Part shown: positions 40,843 through 49,729 of the stretch, one piece after another
Position numbering within the stretch: position 1 is the stretch's first letter
Layout of the letters: each line of letters starts with the position of its first letter
Assembly (NCBI GenBank): GCA_028736075.1
Contig: CP117875.1
Coordinates: 1,984,001-2,048,000 of the forward strand
DNA length: 64,000 nucleotides
Reading direction: 5' to 3'
Origin: Chryseobacterium sp. KACC 21268
GTDB lineage: Bacteria; Bacteroidota; Bacteroidia; Flavobacteriales; Weeksellaceae
The notes under the pieces: model-generated
Databases searched by the model: none
Told to the model about the DNA's origin: nothing
Seen by the model: the letters and a program-made list of their open reading frames with translations, nothing else
Made by a program: the position numbers and the translations under genes

Positions 40843-41998
40843 CTTCAGAAATAATCAGATTATCCACATCATCACGCATTGGGAAATTGGCTCCTGCATT
40901 TTTTAAAACATATTTAAAAGCGTCCTTTGCGGACATTTTAGGATTGGAAAAAGGGTAGGGGAATGGTACACTTTTAAACTTCAGAGGTGTTTCTCCAGGA
41001 TATCCAATTTCGTTGTGAGGAATCAATGTTCCATCCAATTTACCGTTCTTATTGTCATCAAAATAATTTCCGGATTCATAGAGATTAAAAGTGTTGGTTC
41101 CTCTGCTGAAGGGTGTTGTTTGTTTTTCGACATTCAATGGTCCGGCCACAAAATAATTATTAATGATATTTACTTCCGAAATTTGTGTCGAACCACCCAT
41201 AATGTAGCCATCGCCAGAAACAAAATGCCCGTTTTCATTTCCTAAGTTCCCGAAATTGTAAATCACATTATTGACAAATTCGTTCTTCCCCTTTACTTTT
41301 GGATTCCTCGTTTTGTTGCTTGCGTACAGAGATTTGATGATGCTAATGCTACCATTCGTTTGAATCAATCCGCCTGCAGAATGATTGTAAAGATGCAATC
41401 CTTGCGCAATAATTGAGTTCTGAAGCGTAACGCTGTCGGGCTCGAATCCTCTTCTATCCCAGTTGATGGAGAAAACTTCGTCCATTCCCCAAGAAATCGA
41501 GAGATGATCGAGAATGATATTTTTACCGTTTGAAATTCCGGAAGCATCAGTATTCTTCGAAACCTTGTTTTTATTTCCCAATCTGATTTTCAAATATCTC
41601 GCGATTGTATGATTTGCCCCCGAAAAAGAAACTTTTTGACCAGACAGAACGATTCCTTTTCCAGGTGAAGTTTGTCCGGCAATCGTCAAATTTTCAGACA
41701 CAGTAACTGGTGATTTTAAATTAATAATTCCGCTCACCGAAAATACGATAAATCTTCCTGATTTGCTCACTGCCTCGCGGAAAGAGCCTTCGCCACTGTC
41801 ATTCAGATTGCTTATGGTGTAAACTTCTGGATTCGAAACACCTCGTGCACCTTTTGCAAATTTTCCAAAACCCTCAGCCTCTGGAAAAGCCAAAACCTTC
41901 TCTGGATTGCAACTTTCAGGTAATTGATTTATTTGATTTTGAGAATGACAGGAGATTAAAAATAGTGAAGCGAAAGACGCTATGATATTTTTTTTCAT
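40790..41998 (-). CDS. Surface pectate lyase, PL1-like, with frameshifted end
   Basis: 402 residues as it stands. A lipoprotein signal (ASLFLISC) is followed by FPEAEGFGKFAKGARG and beta-helix rungs (VTVSENLTIAGQTSPGKG, ISNGKNIILDHLSISWGMDE, SAGGLIQTNGSISIIKSLY), as in the PL1 pectate lyases of Bacteroidota PULs. The frame then enters 14 As and ends RFVCFHGR, an unrelated tail. Removing one A joins it to the 40591-40842 frame, giving about 468 residues. The catalytic helix is complete, so activity may survive. It is driven by promoter copy C and stands alone on the minus strand, divergent from the gene at 42148 only in terms of spacing, not strand. Confidence 0.8.
   Translation of the reverse strand: MKKNIIASFASLFLISCHSQNQINQLPESCNPEKVLAFPEAEGFGKFAKGARGVSNPEVYTISNLNDSGEGSFREAVSKSGRFIVFSVSGIINLKSPVTVSENLTIAGQTSPGKGIVLSGQKVSFSGANHTIARYLKIRLGNKNKVSKNTDASGISNGKNIILDHLSISWGMDEVFSINWDRRGFEPDSVTLQNSIIAQGLHLYNHSAGGLIQTNGSISIIKSLYASNKTRNPKVKGKNEFVNNVIYNFGNLGNENGHFVSGDGYIMGGSTQISEVNIINNYFVAGPLNVEKQTTPFSRGTNTFNLYESGNYFDDNKNGKLDGTLIPHNEIGYPGETPLKFKSVPFPYPFSNPKMSAKDAFKYVLKNAGANFPMRDDVDNLIISEVDSKGKKKKRFVCFHGR
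40816..40829. repeat. Homopolymer of 14 T (14 A in the coding strand) inside the pectate lyase
   Basis: The tract encodes the lysine run of GKKKK. With 14 As the reading frame ends early; with 13 As (or 16) the C-terminal calcium-loop tail is in frame. Runs of this length are prone to polymerase slippage and to sequencing error. Confidence 0.95.
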
Positions 41999-42014
41999 AC
42001 CTAATTATATGTAA

Positions 42015-42052
42015 TCAATTTAAAGTCATATCAATTAAAAATTATCCTGCAC
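42015..42052 (-). promoter_or_regulatory. Shared promoter element, copy C (pectate lyase)
   Basis: On the minus strand GTGCAGGATA (42052-42043), exactly 20 bases, then TAAATTGA (42022-42015), followed after 16 bases by the pectate-lyase ATG. The leader would be very short. The bases before the box (CATA) match those before copy E only loosely. Confidence 0.6.
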
Positions 42053-42090
42053 TATGCTGTTTATCAGTTTAGTTTTTAAAATTTAAAAAC

Positions 42091-42116
42091 AAAAAAGCCT
42101 GCCGTTTCCGACAGAC
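42091..42116 (-). terminator. Intrinsic terminator of the minus-strand GH28 operon
   Basis: On the minus strand GTCTGTCG, a GAAA tetraloop and CGGCAGGC form an 8-bp stem with two G-T pairs, followed by six Ts. It lies 32 bases after the stop of the gene at 42148. Confidence 0.7.
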
Positions 42117-42147
42117 CTCCTAACTAAAAATATGAATGTGAAATTTT

Positions 42148-44283
42148 TTAAGGCATCTTTTTAAAACCTTCCGCTTTTATTTTCCAGCTTCCGTCTTTCG
42201 GGAAACCAGGAAATTCTCCTGTCGAAGCATCCCAGCCTTCCAGCATCATTGCAACGGTTGTCAAAACACCGCCGTTTCCTGGAAGATAAATTCTAAGACG
42301 TTTGTCCTGGAAATTATGTCCGTTTTTCAGATATGTATTGGTTTGAATGTTCATAAACAAAGCATCCAAAGCTTTATTTGGAAGTCCCAGTCTCGCAGCG
42401 TTCATAGCCGTCATTGGGAAATCCCAACCCCAGGTATGTTCCCAGTTCCATCTTTCCCAAACGATATCAAGGGTGTTTTTCATTATTTTTTTATCCAGTT
42501 TCGGAGATTCAGGAACCATTCCTAATGCGCCCAAAACCGCAGGGTGGTCAGTCATCCATTTTGGAAATGTGAATGAATCTTTTGCCGATTCTGTCGATAA
42601 ATAAACGCCGTCCTGTACCGGAAGCGGAGCCAGTTTATTAATCACATCATCCCATTTTTTATCTCTCGGCTCACCCAATCTTTCTTTCCACTGCTGAGCG
42701 ATTTTCAGCGACCAATCCCAATACGCCACTTCGTAAGTCGGGTTGTAAGTATCTTTCGCAGGGAAAACTTCCTGAGCCGGAATAACGCCTTTTCCTAAGT
42801 TGTAGCGGTTTTTCTCCTTGTCATAAGTCGCAAAATCAGCCATAAAATCAGCCGTTGCAAAAATCAAATCTTTATATTTTTCAAGAACTTTTTTATCCTT
42901 GCTGTTGCGGTACAAAAGTTCGGTCATATAAATAATGTGCGGTTGCTCCCAAATCAAAAATGCAGCAACAGAAGACGGACTTTCGTTTCCTTCATTGTCT
43001 GACATTTTAATCCAGCGAACGCCTTTGTAGCCTTGTCTTTCCGCTAATTTTTTAGCTTTATCAAATGACCTGAAATAATAATCCAGTTGCTTTTCCAAAA
43101 TTTCCGGTCTTCCCCAAAGTGCAAAGTGAACACCGTGCCACCAATGCATTTCCGTATGCGGTTTCCCATACCAGCTGTTGAAAGTCAAACCCGTTTCCTG
43201 AGGCGGATTGTTTCCACCACACTGAACTTTCGTTAAATATTCTGATAGCACAACTCTTCGTTCAAGCTCATTGGCTCTCGGGTCTGTACTTCCTTCAAAA
43301 TCAACAGCAGCACCGCTTTCCCAGAAGTTTTTCCAGCCAGAAGTACTTTCTTTTTCAGCATCTGCGAATAAAGTTCTGTTAGATTTCGGACTTTTAGCTG
43401 AAAACTCAACACTTAACTCAGCGGTTTTATTTTTCGAAGAAGGCTCGTAAACAAAATAATGTTTTCCGGCCTCACGAAGTTTTCCTTCCGTAAAATTGAA
43501 TTGAGTATAATAATCCGTGCTTTGCAATTTATGCTGAATCAAGCCTTGAGTCGACTGTGAAGAAACAATTTTCGTGGTATGTTCGTTTTCTCTTCCGTAA
43601 AATGCGGCGTCATCCAAAAACTGTCCCGACGGATGCGGATATTTAGCAAAAACTTTAAGTTTTCCTTTAGCCACCAAATCAGATTCAATTTTCACCCCGA
43701 TTCTATCTGAATTTTGGAAAGAAGCCGTCCAGACTTTTACCGGAGTTCCTTCCAGAGAAAATTCGCTGGTGATGATTCCCGTCCACAAATCAATTTTCTG
43801 ATTGACGTTGGTTAAATCTGAAATTTTCGCTTTCTGACCGTCTTTTTTCGTCAGTTCAATCCCGATATTTCCCAACTGCAAACGGTGTTGATTCACACGG
43901 AAATATTCCACTGCACCTTTATTTCTTTCCGGTTCTTTGATTTGAACAGAGTACAAAGCTTTTCTCCCGTCGTTATTGAAATCGTAAGGTTTTAAAGTCT
44001 CTTCAAATTTATAATTTTCTTTGTTAGGAAAGCTGTTCCAGCCCCATTCAGATTGGGTTCCGAGGGAAACACCGTTTTTATAATATTCAGGAAACGACTG
44101 CATACCTGTAATGTCAACCGTGTAGGCAAACTTTCCGTTTCCAACCGTAAAAGTGGAAAGCGTATCGGCTTTAGTGTTGACAATATTATGTCGCTGAACG
44201 ACCTTCTTCCGGTCGATTTTCTGGGCATTCACTGAAGAAAATCCCATCAGGAAAATCCCTAGATATATTGTAATTTTTTTCAT
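42148..44283 (-). CDS. Secreted six-hairpin glycosidase-like protein
   Basis: 711 residues with a signal peptide ending SSVNAQ. The first half (about 25-310) is beta-rich, resembling the N-terminal supersandwich of GH65-like enzymes. The second half is helical with LTFNSWYGKPHTEMHWWHG, RPEILEKQLDYYFRSFDKA and WERWNWEHTWGWDFPMTAM, the build of an alpha/alpha six-barrel. Acidic residues in PHTEMHWW and EHTWGWD could be catalytic, but no defined CAZy family is recognised. It follows the DUF4450-like gene across a 372-bp repeat region in the same direction. A role on an RG-I side-chain sugar is inference. Confidence 0.6.
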   Translation of the reverse strand: MKKITIYLGIFLMGFSSVNAQKIDRKKVVQRHNIVNTKADTLSTFTVGNGKFAYTVDITGMQSFPEYYKNGVSLGTQSEWGWNSFPNKENYKFEETLKPYDFNNDGRKALYSVQIKEPERNKGAVEYFRVNQHRLQLGNIGIELTKKDGQKAKISDLTNVNQKIDLWTGIITSEFSLEGTPVKVWTASFQNSDRIGVKIESDLVAKGKLKVFAKYPHPSGQFLDDAAFYGRENEHTTKIVSSQSTQGLIQHKLQSTDYYTQFNFTEGKLREAGKHYFVYEPSSKNKTAELSVEFSAKSPKSNRTLFADAEKESTSGWKNFWESGAAVDFEGSTDPRANELERRVVLSEYLTKVQCGGNNPPQETGLTFNSWYGKPHTEMHWWHGVHFALWGRPEILEKQLDYYFRSFDKAKKLAERQGYKGVRWIKMSDNEGNESPSSVAAFLIWEQPHIIYMTELLYRNSKDKKVLEKYKDLIFATADFMADFATYDKEKNRYNLGKGVIPAQEVFPAKDTYNPTYEVAYWDWSLKIAQQWKERLGEPRDKKWDDVINKLAPLPVQDGVYLSTESAKDSFTFPKWMTDHPAVLGALGMVPESPKLDKKIMKNTLDIVWERWNWEHTWGWDFPMTAMNAARLGLPNKALDALFMNIQTNTYLKNGHNFQDKRLRIYLPGNGGVLTTVAMMLEGWDASTGEFPGFPKDGSWKIKAEGFKKMP

Positions 44284-44384
44284 TTTTCTTTTATTTCAGT
44301 AAATAAATTTGTTCAATGTTATATTTTATTCTGGGCAGCTATCGATTACCTCGAATGTTATTTTATTTTTTTTTGGCAGACATT

Positions 44385-44455
44385 TCCGCCTTCCACTCCC
44401 AATCTTTTGTTCGTCGTTCCTCCTCGCAAAAGGATTTCCGTTCAAGTCGGGCTGC
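44385..44455. repeat. Dispersed 71-bp intergenic element, copy 2
   Basis: Same orientation and length as the core at 22377-22447, with 63 of 71 positions alike by eye. The flanks also share GGGCAGCT just upstream (44333), although here more sequence lies between that word and the core. It fills part of the 372-bp gap between the six-hairpin and DUF4450-like genes. Confidence 0.85.
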
Positions 44456-44514
44456 AATATCTCACGTATCAAAATAGAACATCATTCATTTTGATTATTA
44501 TTTTCTAATATTTA

Positions 44515-44647
44515 TCAATAGGAATGGGCTTTAGCCCATTTTATTAGTGGTTAATATTCATTGGCTTTAGCCAAAATCTAAACTAAGTTTTGGCTAAAGC
44601 CAATAATAATTATTTTTTCAGAACAGGCTAAAGCCCGTCCCTATTGA
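44515..44647. repeat. Large nested palindrome of GGCTTTAGCC units
   Basis: Outer arms (TCAATAGGAATGGGCTTTAG at 44515 and the inverted CTAAAGCCCGTCCCTATTGA ending 44647) enclose a perfect 16-bp inverted pair, TTGGCTTTAGCCAAAA (44561-44576) and TTTTGGCTAAAGCCAA (44588-44603). As RNA this would fold into one long structure of more than 130 bases, just before the next gene of the minus-strand set. It looks like a MITE- or REP-type element. Confidence 0.85.
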
Positions 44648-44655
44648 TTTTAAAT

Positions 44656-47600
44656 TTATTTCAAAACCGTCGCACTCATCATTCCAATCACCACATCATT
44701 GCTCACGGCCGTTAATTTTATCGATTTTAATTCTTTACTCGCATCAATCGGCAAATCCAGAATTGTGGCAGAACCACCATCCACCTGACGGTCTGTAAAT
44801 CCTTTAATGCTTGAATATTTGCTTAAAGTTCCGCCTTTGTACAATTCGCCCGTTTTCAGTTTTACTCTGTATGGAATTTTATCATCCGGAATTTCAAACG
44901 CAAAATTATCATCAAACAAATCCTGCTCAATCGGCCACCAGTTTGTCGGATTTTTCAGCTCTAATTCGGTTATCGAACCGTCTGCATACTGTACCGTAAT
45001 TTTTCCATTCACAATCTGCGACTGCATCGGATTCGTAGAACCAGCCATCAGAAAATAGATTTTCTTACCTTTTCCTGAAATTGGGATTTCAAGAGCATCT
45101 GAATAATTATCCCACTGACTTACAAATGCAATATTTTTATCGGTTTTATCAATTAAAAATGGAATTCCAAGAAACTCAACTTTGCCGTTTTTTCTTTTAT
45201 TCATCAATCCGCTGTCATCGATTTGAGCGGTAATTAACGGGTAACACCAGTTTCCGATTCCCTGCCACGGAAGCTGTAATGTCGGAACTTCCAGTCTTGG
45301 TGAAAGGTATTTCTGATTGAAAATCTCAGTCACTTTTTCATTGTATTTTGAAGCTAATGAAATGTTGTTGAATTGACCTTGATTCTCAATTTCCCAATCT
45401 GTGATTTCAATATTTTGCTTGATTCCGTTGTAGTCAAGTAAAATTGAATTAGTTCCTTTGCTTAAATAATTTGCAGGAATTTCAATCGATGCACTTTGAT
45501 TTTTTTGAATCGAAAAAGTTTTGTTTAAACCATTTATAGATAGCTTTCCATTAATTGGATTGGAAGATTTGGATTGAACCTTAAGTTGTTTATTCACCCA
45601 TTTTGTCTCCAAAGGAAAACGAATGTCAACATTTACAGGTTGCCACCAGGTTGTTCCGTTTTGCTCGACCTGAACGAAGAAAGTTCCTTTTCTTTCTTTA
45701 TTATCTAATGTGATTGACTGGTTAACCACCCCGTCTTCTCCCTTCGGTCGAATCCACCCCTCCAGAGGAGGGGAATTTTTAATCATTCCTTGGGGGTCGT
45801 AGATATTTTTAATTTTTTTTTTTGAATCAAAATTTAACTGAAGATTTTCGGAAATATAATTGACGTAATCGGTTTGTTCGTTTTTCAGTTCTTCTCCGGA
45901 ATAATTGATTTCGATTTTAAAATCTTTTCCTTTCGGCGTTTCAAACTGAACAAATGGTTGTGAAATCGAATTGGGTTTAATTTTCCAATTCACCTTTTTA
46001 CCGTTCACTTTCACCGATTTGATGTTGGAATAATTCACAGGAATCTGCATTTCCAACGCCACCGGATTCTGATATTTTGATTTAAATAAATACTCGGTTT
46101 TTCTTGAAGTTCTGGTAAACTGATAATCCCAATCAGGAAGTTTCAGCTCAGCAGAATTCCAGTCTTTCGGAAAACCAGGTTTGATGCTTATTTTATTTTC
46201 CAGTAAATTCGGATAGACTCCGAAAAGTCCTTCCGTCAAAGTTCTGGACGCCACACCAATCGGGTCGGCAAAATCACGGTACAATTCTCCACGGAACGCA
46301 TCGTAATGAGAAAGCTGTTCGAAATTCCCCGGACTGATGCCGTAATACATCGACTCCACCAGATTTCCCTTCCAAAGTTGATATGCATCCTCAGTTCTTC
46401 CGGCTTGCCAATACGCCAAAGCGGTCTGTAAGTTTTCCGCCAAAGCCACATTATTAATTGACCAGTCGTATGGTTGCCAATTTGTTGTTGCTAAAGTAAA
46501 ATAGTCTTTATTATCAGCACCTTTTACGGTAATCGGAATTTTAGGCGTATGATGATTGATGTACTGTAAGTTTTGGTAATCTTCAAATTCATTCAGAATA
46601 AACGCATCGGAAACGTGATAAATCGACCATATTCCCGGTTTGTCGTGAACGATTTGATTGCCCAAAGCATCTTTATATTCAGCAAAATAACCTTTGTCTT
46701 TTATCCAAAGCTGGTTTTTCATTGCTTTTAAAATCGCATCTGCTTCCTGTTCATAAGGTTGAGGATTTTCGCCAATGATTTTCGCCAGCTTCGCCATTTC
46801 ACGGTTGGCTCTGTAATTATAAGCCGAAGTATGCGTTACTTTTCCACCCGAATATTGCAGTGCATCGCTCGCCCAAATCGCCGCATAAGCATCATACAAA
46901 TCACCACGCTTGAAATTCCGTTTTTCCCAGTCCATATGACGAAACATCGTCGGCCACATTTTCTTGAGAAATTCTTTGTCTCCCGTGTAATTGAAGTGTG
47001 AAAACATCTGGTCAAAAAACACCAGATTCATATCGTAATGGTGCGGTTTTGTGTTGTCATTCGGATTTCTGGAAATATATCCGCTTGAAAAAACAGAAGT
47101 TCCCATTTTCTCCTCGTGTCGGGCAAGATGACGCATCGTGTCCATTTCTACAGGTGCAGAATCGGGTTTTAAGACCTGCGAGTTAGCATAACTTTCAAAA
47201 TGTTCTTTTGCTCTGTCGTGCCAGTTCAATGCATCTGCTGTGTAAGCGCCACGCCACGCATTCAAACGCATTCTCCAGGCAACGGCGCCGTGAAGAAAGG
47301 TCGGACTTTCCCAAATTCCATCCGCTGCGACCGCTAAATTAGCTCCGAAGTTATTTAAATCCGCATCCGGAGTATTTAGCTGAATTCTGTTCGTTAATGT
47401 CAAACGGGATTTTTCCGCTTCATTGAAAATATTTTTCAAATCTTCATCTGAAAAATTCTTATTTGATTTTCCTTTGGTAACCTGAATATAAACCGGTTGT
47501 TTTTGTGAAGAATACGAAGCGTAAACTATTGGAGATTTGTCTGTTTTATTTTGAGTAAATTCAGCCAGTTTTTCCAAAGTCTCAGCATCAGTTTGCTGTA

Positions 47601-48264
47601 ATGAAGTGATATTCGAAAAACTTCCATAAACGGTTTGAGTTTCTTTTTTCTTATTTAAATAATTAAGCTGAAAGTGATTTTTATTCAACTGAAACTGATT
47701 ATTCAGACAATATTCAGGCAACAGATAAAATCCGGATTCCGGGTCTGCGCCGATGTCGCCGTTCCTGCTGAAAGTCGTTCCGCTCGCACCGCCGTAAACT
47801 GCATAGATTTTTGTTGAAGAATCTACATTCACAGTTTCCATTTTTAAAACCAAACCTTCTTCTTTGGCCTGTGCCAGAACGGTCAGTTTTAAAGTTCCAG
47901 TTCCGAGAATCGGGTCTTTGATTTCATATAACATCGAACCAGGTCGGTAACGTGTTTCAATTTTATCAGCCTTTATTAATTGTTTAATTGAATTTCCTTT
48001 CTGAATAACGAACTGAAGATTTCCGCCCATTCCCGGAAGATACAGCGCAAATTCAGGCAAATCTCCCGCTTCAACTCTCGAAGCACGGTTATCACCATAC
48101 AAAGCACGGTTGAATCTGTATTTTCCGTTGACCAATAAAAAATCGCCTTTGTCTTCTTTGTAATGCAGTTCACGCTCGTTATTCTGCCAGTGTTTCGACT
48201 GGGAATAGGAGAGTGAGAATGCCGACAAAACCAGAAGTCCGGCGAAAATGGTTTTTCTTCGCAT
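44656..48264 (-). CDS. Secreted DUF4450-like multidomain protein with glycosidase-like barrel
   Basis: 1202 residues with a signal peptide (cut near SLSYSQ). The opening RELHYKEDKGDFLLVNGKY and ASRVEAGDLPEFALYLPG is, to my knowledge, typical of DUF4450 proteins. A central helical barrel (about 300-680) contains GAVAWRMRLNAWRGAYTADA, MNLVFFDQMFSHFNYTGDKE and NVALAENLQTALAYWQAGR, as in GH78-like or GH63-like six-hairpin enzymes. Beta domains follow to the end. Residues about 830-847 are a translated intergenic repeat (see 45723). It starts one base downstream of the GH28 gene. The substrate is unknown; an RG-I side-chain function fits the context. Confidence 0.7.
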   Translation of the reverse strand: MRRKTIFAGLLVLSAFSLSYSQSKHWQNNERELHYKEDKGDFLLVNGKYRFNRALYGDNRASRVEAGDLPEFALYLPGMGGNLQFVIQKGNSIKQLIKADKIETRYRPGSMLYEIKDPILGTGTLKLTVLAQAKEEGLVLKMETVNVDSSTKIYAVYGGASGTTFSRNGDIGADPESGFYLLPEYCLNNQFQLNKNHFQLNYLNKKKETQTVYGSFSNITSLQQTDAETLEKLAEFTQNKTDKSPIVYASYSSQKQPVYIQVTKGKSNKNFSDEDLKNIFNEAEKSRLTLTNRIQLNTPDADLNNFGANLAVAADGIWESPTFLHGAVAWRMRLNAWRGAYTADALNWHDRAKEHFESYANSQVLKPDSAPVEMDTMRHLARHEEKMGTSVFSSGYISRNPNDNTKPHHYDMNLVFFDQMFSHFNYTGDKEFLKKMWPTMFRHMDWEKRNFKRGDLYDAYAAIWASDALQYSGGKVTHTSAYNYRANREMAKLAKIIGENPQPYEQEADAILKAMKNQLWIKDKGYFAEYKDALGNQIVHDKPGIWSIYHVSDAFILNEFEDYQNLQYINHHTPKIPITVKGADNKDYFTLATTNWQPYDWSINNVALAENLQTALAYWQAGRTEDAYQLWKGNLVESMYYGISPGNFEQLSHYDAFRGELYRDFADPIGVASRTLTEGLFGVYPNLLENKISIKPGFPKDWNSAELKLPDWDYQFTRTSRKTEYLFKSKYQNPVALEMQIPVNYSNIKSVKVNGKKVNWKIKPNSISQPFVQFETPKGKDFKIEINYSGEELKNEQTDYVNYISENLQLNFDSKKKIKNIYDPQGMIKNSPPLEGWIRPKGEDGVVNQSITLDNKERKGTFFVQVEQNGTTWWQPVNVDIRFPLETKWVNKQLKVQSKSSNPINGKLSINGLNKTFSIQKNQSASIEIPANYLSKGTNSILLDYNGIKQNIEITDWEIENQGQFNNISLASKYNEKVTEIFNQKYLSPRLEVPTLQLPWQGIGNWCYPLITAQIDDSGLMNKRKNGKVEFLGIPFLIDKTDKNIAFVSQWDNYSDALEIPISGKGKKIYFLMAGSTNPMQSQIVNGKITVQYADGSITELELKNPTNWWPIEQDLFDDNFAFEIPDDKIPYRVKLKTGELYKGGTLSKYSSIKGFTDRQVDGGSATILDLPIDASKELKSIKLTAVSNDVVIGMMSATVLK
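45723..45775. repeat. Palindromic flavobacterial repeat embedded in coding sequence
   Basis: The 53 bases contain CCCCTCCAGAGGAGGGG and, at the other end, AACCACCCCGTC, a combination familiar to me from intergenic repeats of flavobacteria. Here it lies inside the DUF4450-like gene on the minus strand and is translated in frame as NSPPLEGWIRPKGEDGVV, in a linker between beta domains (about residues 830-847). Confidence 0.7.
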
Positions 48265-48265
48265 T

Positions 48266-49669
48266 TTATGGTTTTAACTCTGTTAATGGCTGTCCGTTAA
48301 CGGTTACATTTTTTAAAGTCACATTTTTAAGGTAATCTACTTTATAAGGAATCTGAACGCCCACCATTTTAGCATTAATCATCTTGAAATCGGTTACTGG
48401 CGACGATTCATAGGCATCAGAAAATACGGCATATTTCCCGCCTTTGTCAACGGTTAAATTTTCAACCCAAATATTTCTGATGGTCGGAATGTGATTTCCC
48501 GGCTTTTCATAATGCATATTGAAACGTACAGCAGCCTCTTTGTAAGCGCCCACTTTTGTGTTGTAGAAAAATACATTTTCTATCGTTCCGCCACGGCTTG
48601 AGCTGGTTTTAATTCTCAACGCCCGGTCAAGATTCTTGCTGTCCATCACGTTTCCGATGGCATAAATATTTTTCGCACCGCCCGCAATTTCACTTCCAAT
48701 CACGACACCGCCGTGACCGTCTTTCATTTCGCAGTTTTCGATGATGTGGTTTTCGGCTGGTCTTCCGATGTCTCTTCCGTCTTCATCTCTTCCAGATTTG
48801 ATGGCGATACAGTCATCTCCGGTATCAAAATATGAATCTTTAATCCAAACATTTTTACACGCTTCAGGGTCGAAACCGTCGTTGTTCGGTCCGTGACTGA
48901 TGACTTTTACTCTTTCAATCAAAACATTTTCACACAAAACAGGATTCAGATTCCACATCGGAGAATTTTTCACCAAAACATCCGCCATATAGAAGTTTTT
49001 TGATTTGTAAGGCTGAACGAAATTCGGTCTTAAATACCATCCGTCCCCAAAAATTCTTTCTCTTGCAGGCGTTCTGTTGGCCATATATTCGTGAAGTTTA
49101 GCTCTTGCAGGGTTCTGTCTTCCCGGACGCGATGTGTTGTAACCATATTTTGTAGCACCACACCAGAACCACCAGTTGTCTAAATCTGAATTTCCATCCA
49201 AAGTTCCTTTTCCGGTCACGGCGATATTTTCTTCTTCATATGCATAAATCAAAGATGAATAATTCATACATTCCATTCCTTCCCAGCGTGTGAAAACGAT
49301 AGGGTAGTCGTTGCTGTCCTGACTGAACAGAATCGTTGAACCGTCTGTCAAATGCAGATTCACATTAGATTCAAGATAAATCGCACCCGTTAGGAAAACG
49401 CCGTTTGGAACCACAACTCTTCCGCCACCTTCAGCACTGCATTTTTCAATTGCTTTTTTGAATGCTTCCGTATTTTTTGTTTTTCCGTCACCTACTGCTC
49501 CGAAATCAGTTATCAGATAATCCACCTTTCTGAATTTTGGAGCTTTGATTTGTTTCTTTAAAGCTTTGATTTCTTTTAAAGGTTGCTTTGCGGAAGTCCA
49601 AGGTGTATATTGAGCGGAAAGCGGTATTGACAGTAGAAATGCGAGTAGAATCAGCGTGAATTTTTTCAT
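48266..49669 (-). CDS. Secreted GH28 polygalacturonase, canonical type
   Basis: 467 residues with a signal peptide ending PLSAQ. A right-handed beta-helix with complete GH28 catalytic motifs: NNDG at 262-265 (D264), TGDDCIAI with D285 and D286, DGHGGVVIGSE with H319, and LRIKTSSS (R352, K354). The N-terminal block LITDFGAVGDGKTKNTEAF is the typical pectin-lyase-fold entry. All residues for hydrolysis of alpha-1,4-galacturonide bonds are present, unlike the divergent GH28 at 12816. It is first in a minus-strand unit with the DUF4450-like gene one base downstream, and is driven by promoter copy B. Confidence 0.92.
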   Translation of the reverse strand: MKKFTLILLAFLLSIPLSAQYTPWTSAKQPLKEIKALKKQIKAPKFRKVDYLITDFGAVGDGKTKNTEAFKKAIEKCSAEGGGRVVVPNGVFLTGAIYLESNVNLHLTDGSTILFSQDSNDYPIVFTRWEGMECMNYSSLIYAYEEENIAVTGKGTLDGNSDLDNWWFWCGATKYGYNTSRPGRQNPARAKLHEYMANRTPARERIFGDGWYLRPNFVQPYKSKNFYMADVLVKNSPMWNLNPVLCENVLIERVKVISHGPNNDGFDPEACKNVWIKDSYFDTGDDCIAIKSGRDEDGRDIGRPAENHIIENCEMKDGHGGVVIGSEIAGGAKNIYAIGNVMDSKNLDRALRIKTSSSRGGTIENVFFYNTKVGAYKEAAVRFNMHYEKPGNHIPTIRNIWVENLTVDKGGKYAVFSDAYESSPVTDFKMINAKMVGVQIPYKVDYLKNVTLKNVTVNGQPLTELKP

Positions 49670-49729
49670 AATGACAGAATTAAATTTTCTTAAAGATGCT
49701 AAAAATCTTTAAATAGTTTCTTTATAAAC

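Noticed and set aside
44284-44340. Shared promoter box before the six-hairpin gene at 42148
   Set aside because: A TAACATTG element exists upstream, but nothing like GTGCAGGAYR stands 20 bases before it.
44656-48264. Calling the 1202-residue protein a GH78 rhamnosidase
   Set aside because: The N-terminal part fits DUF4450 better, and the catalytic residues of GH78 could not be located by eye.
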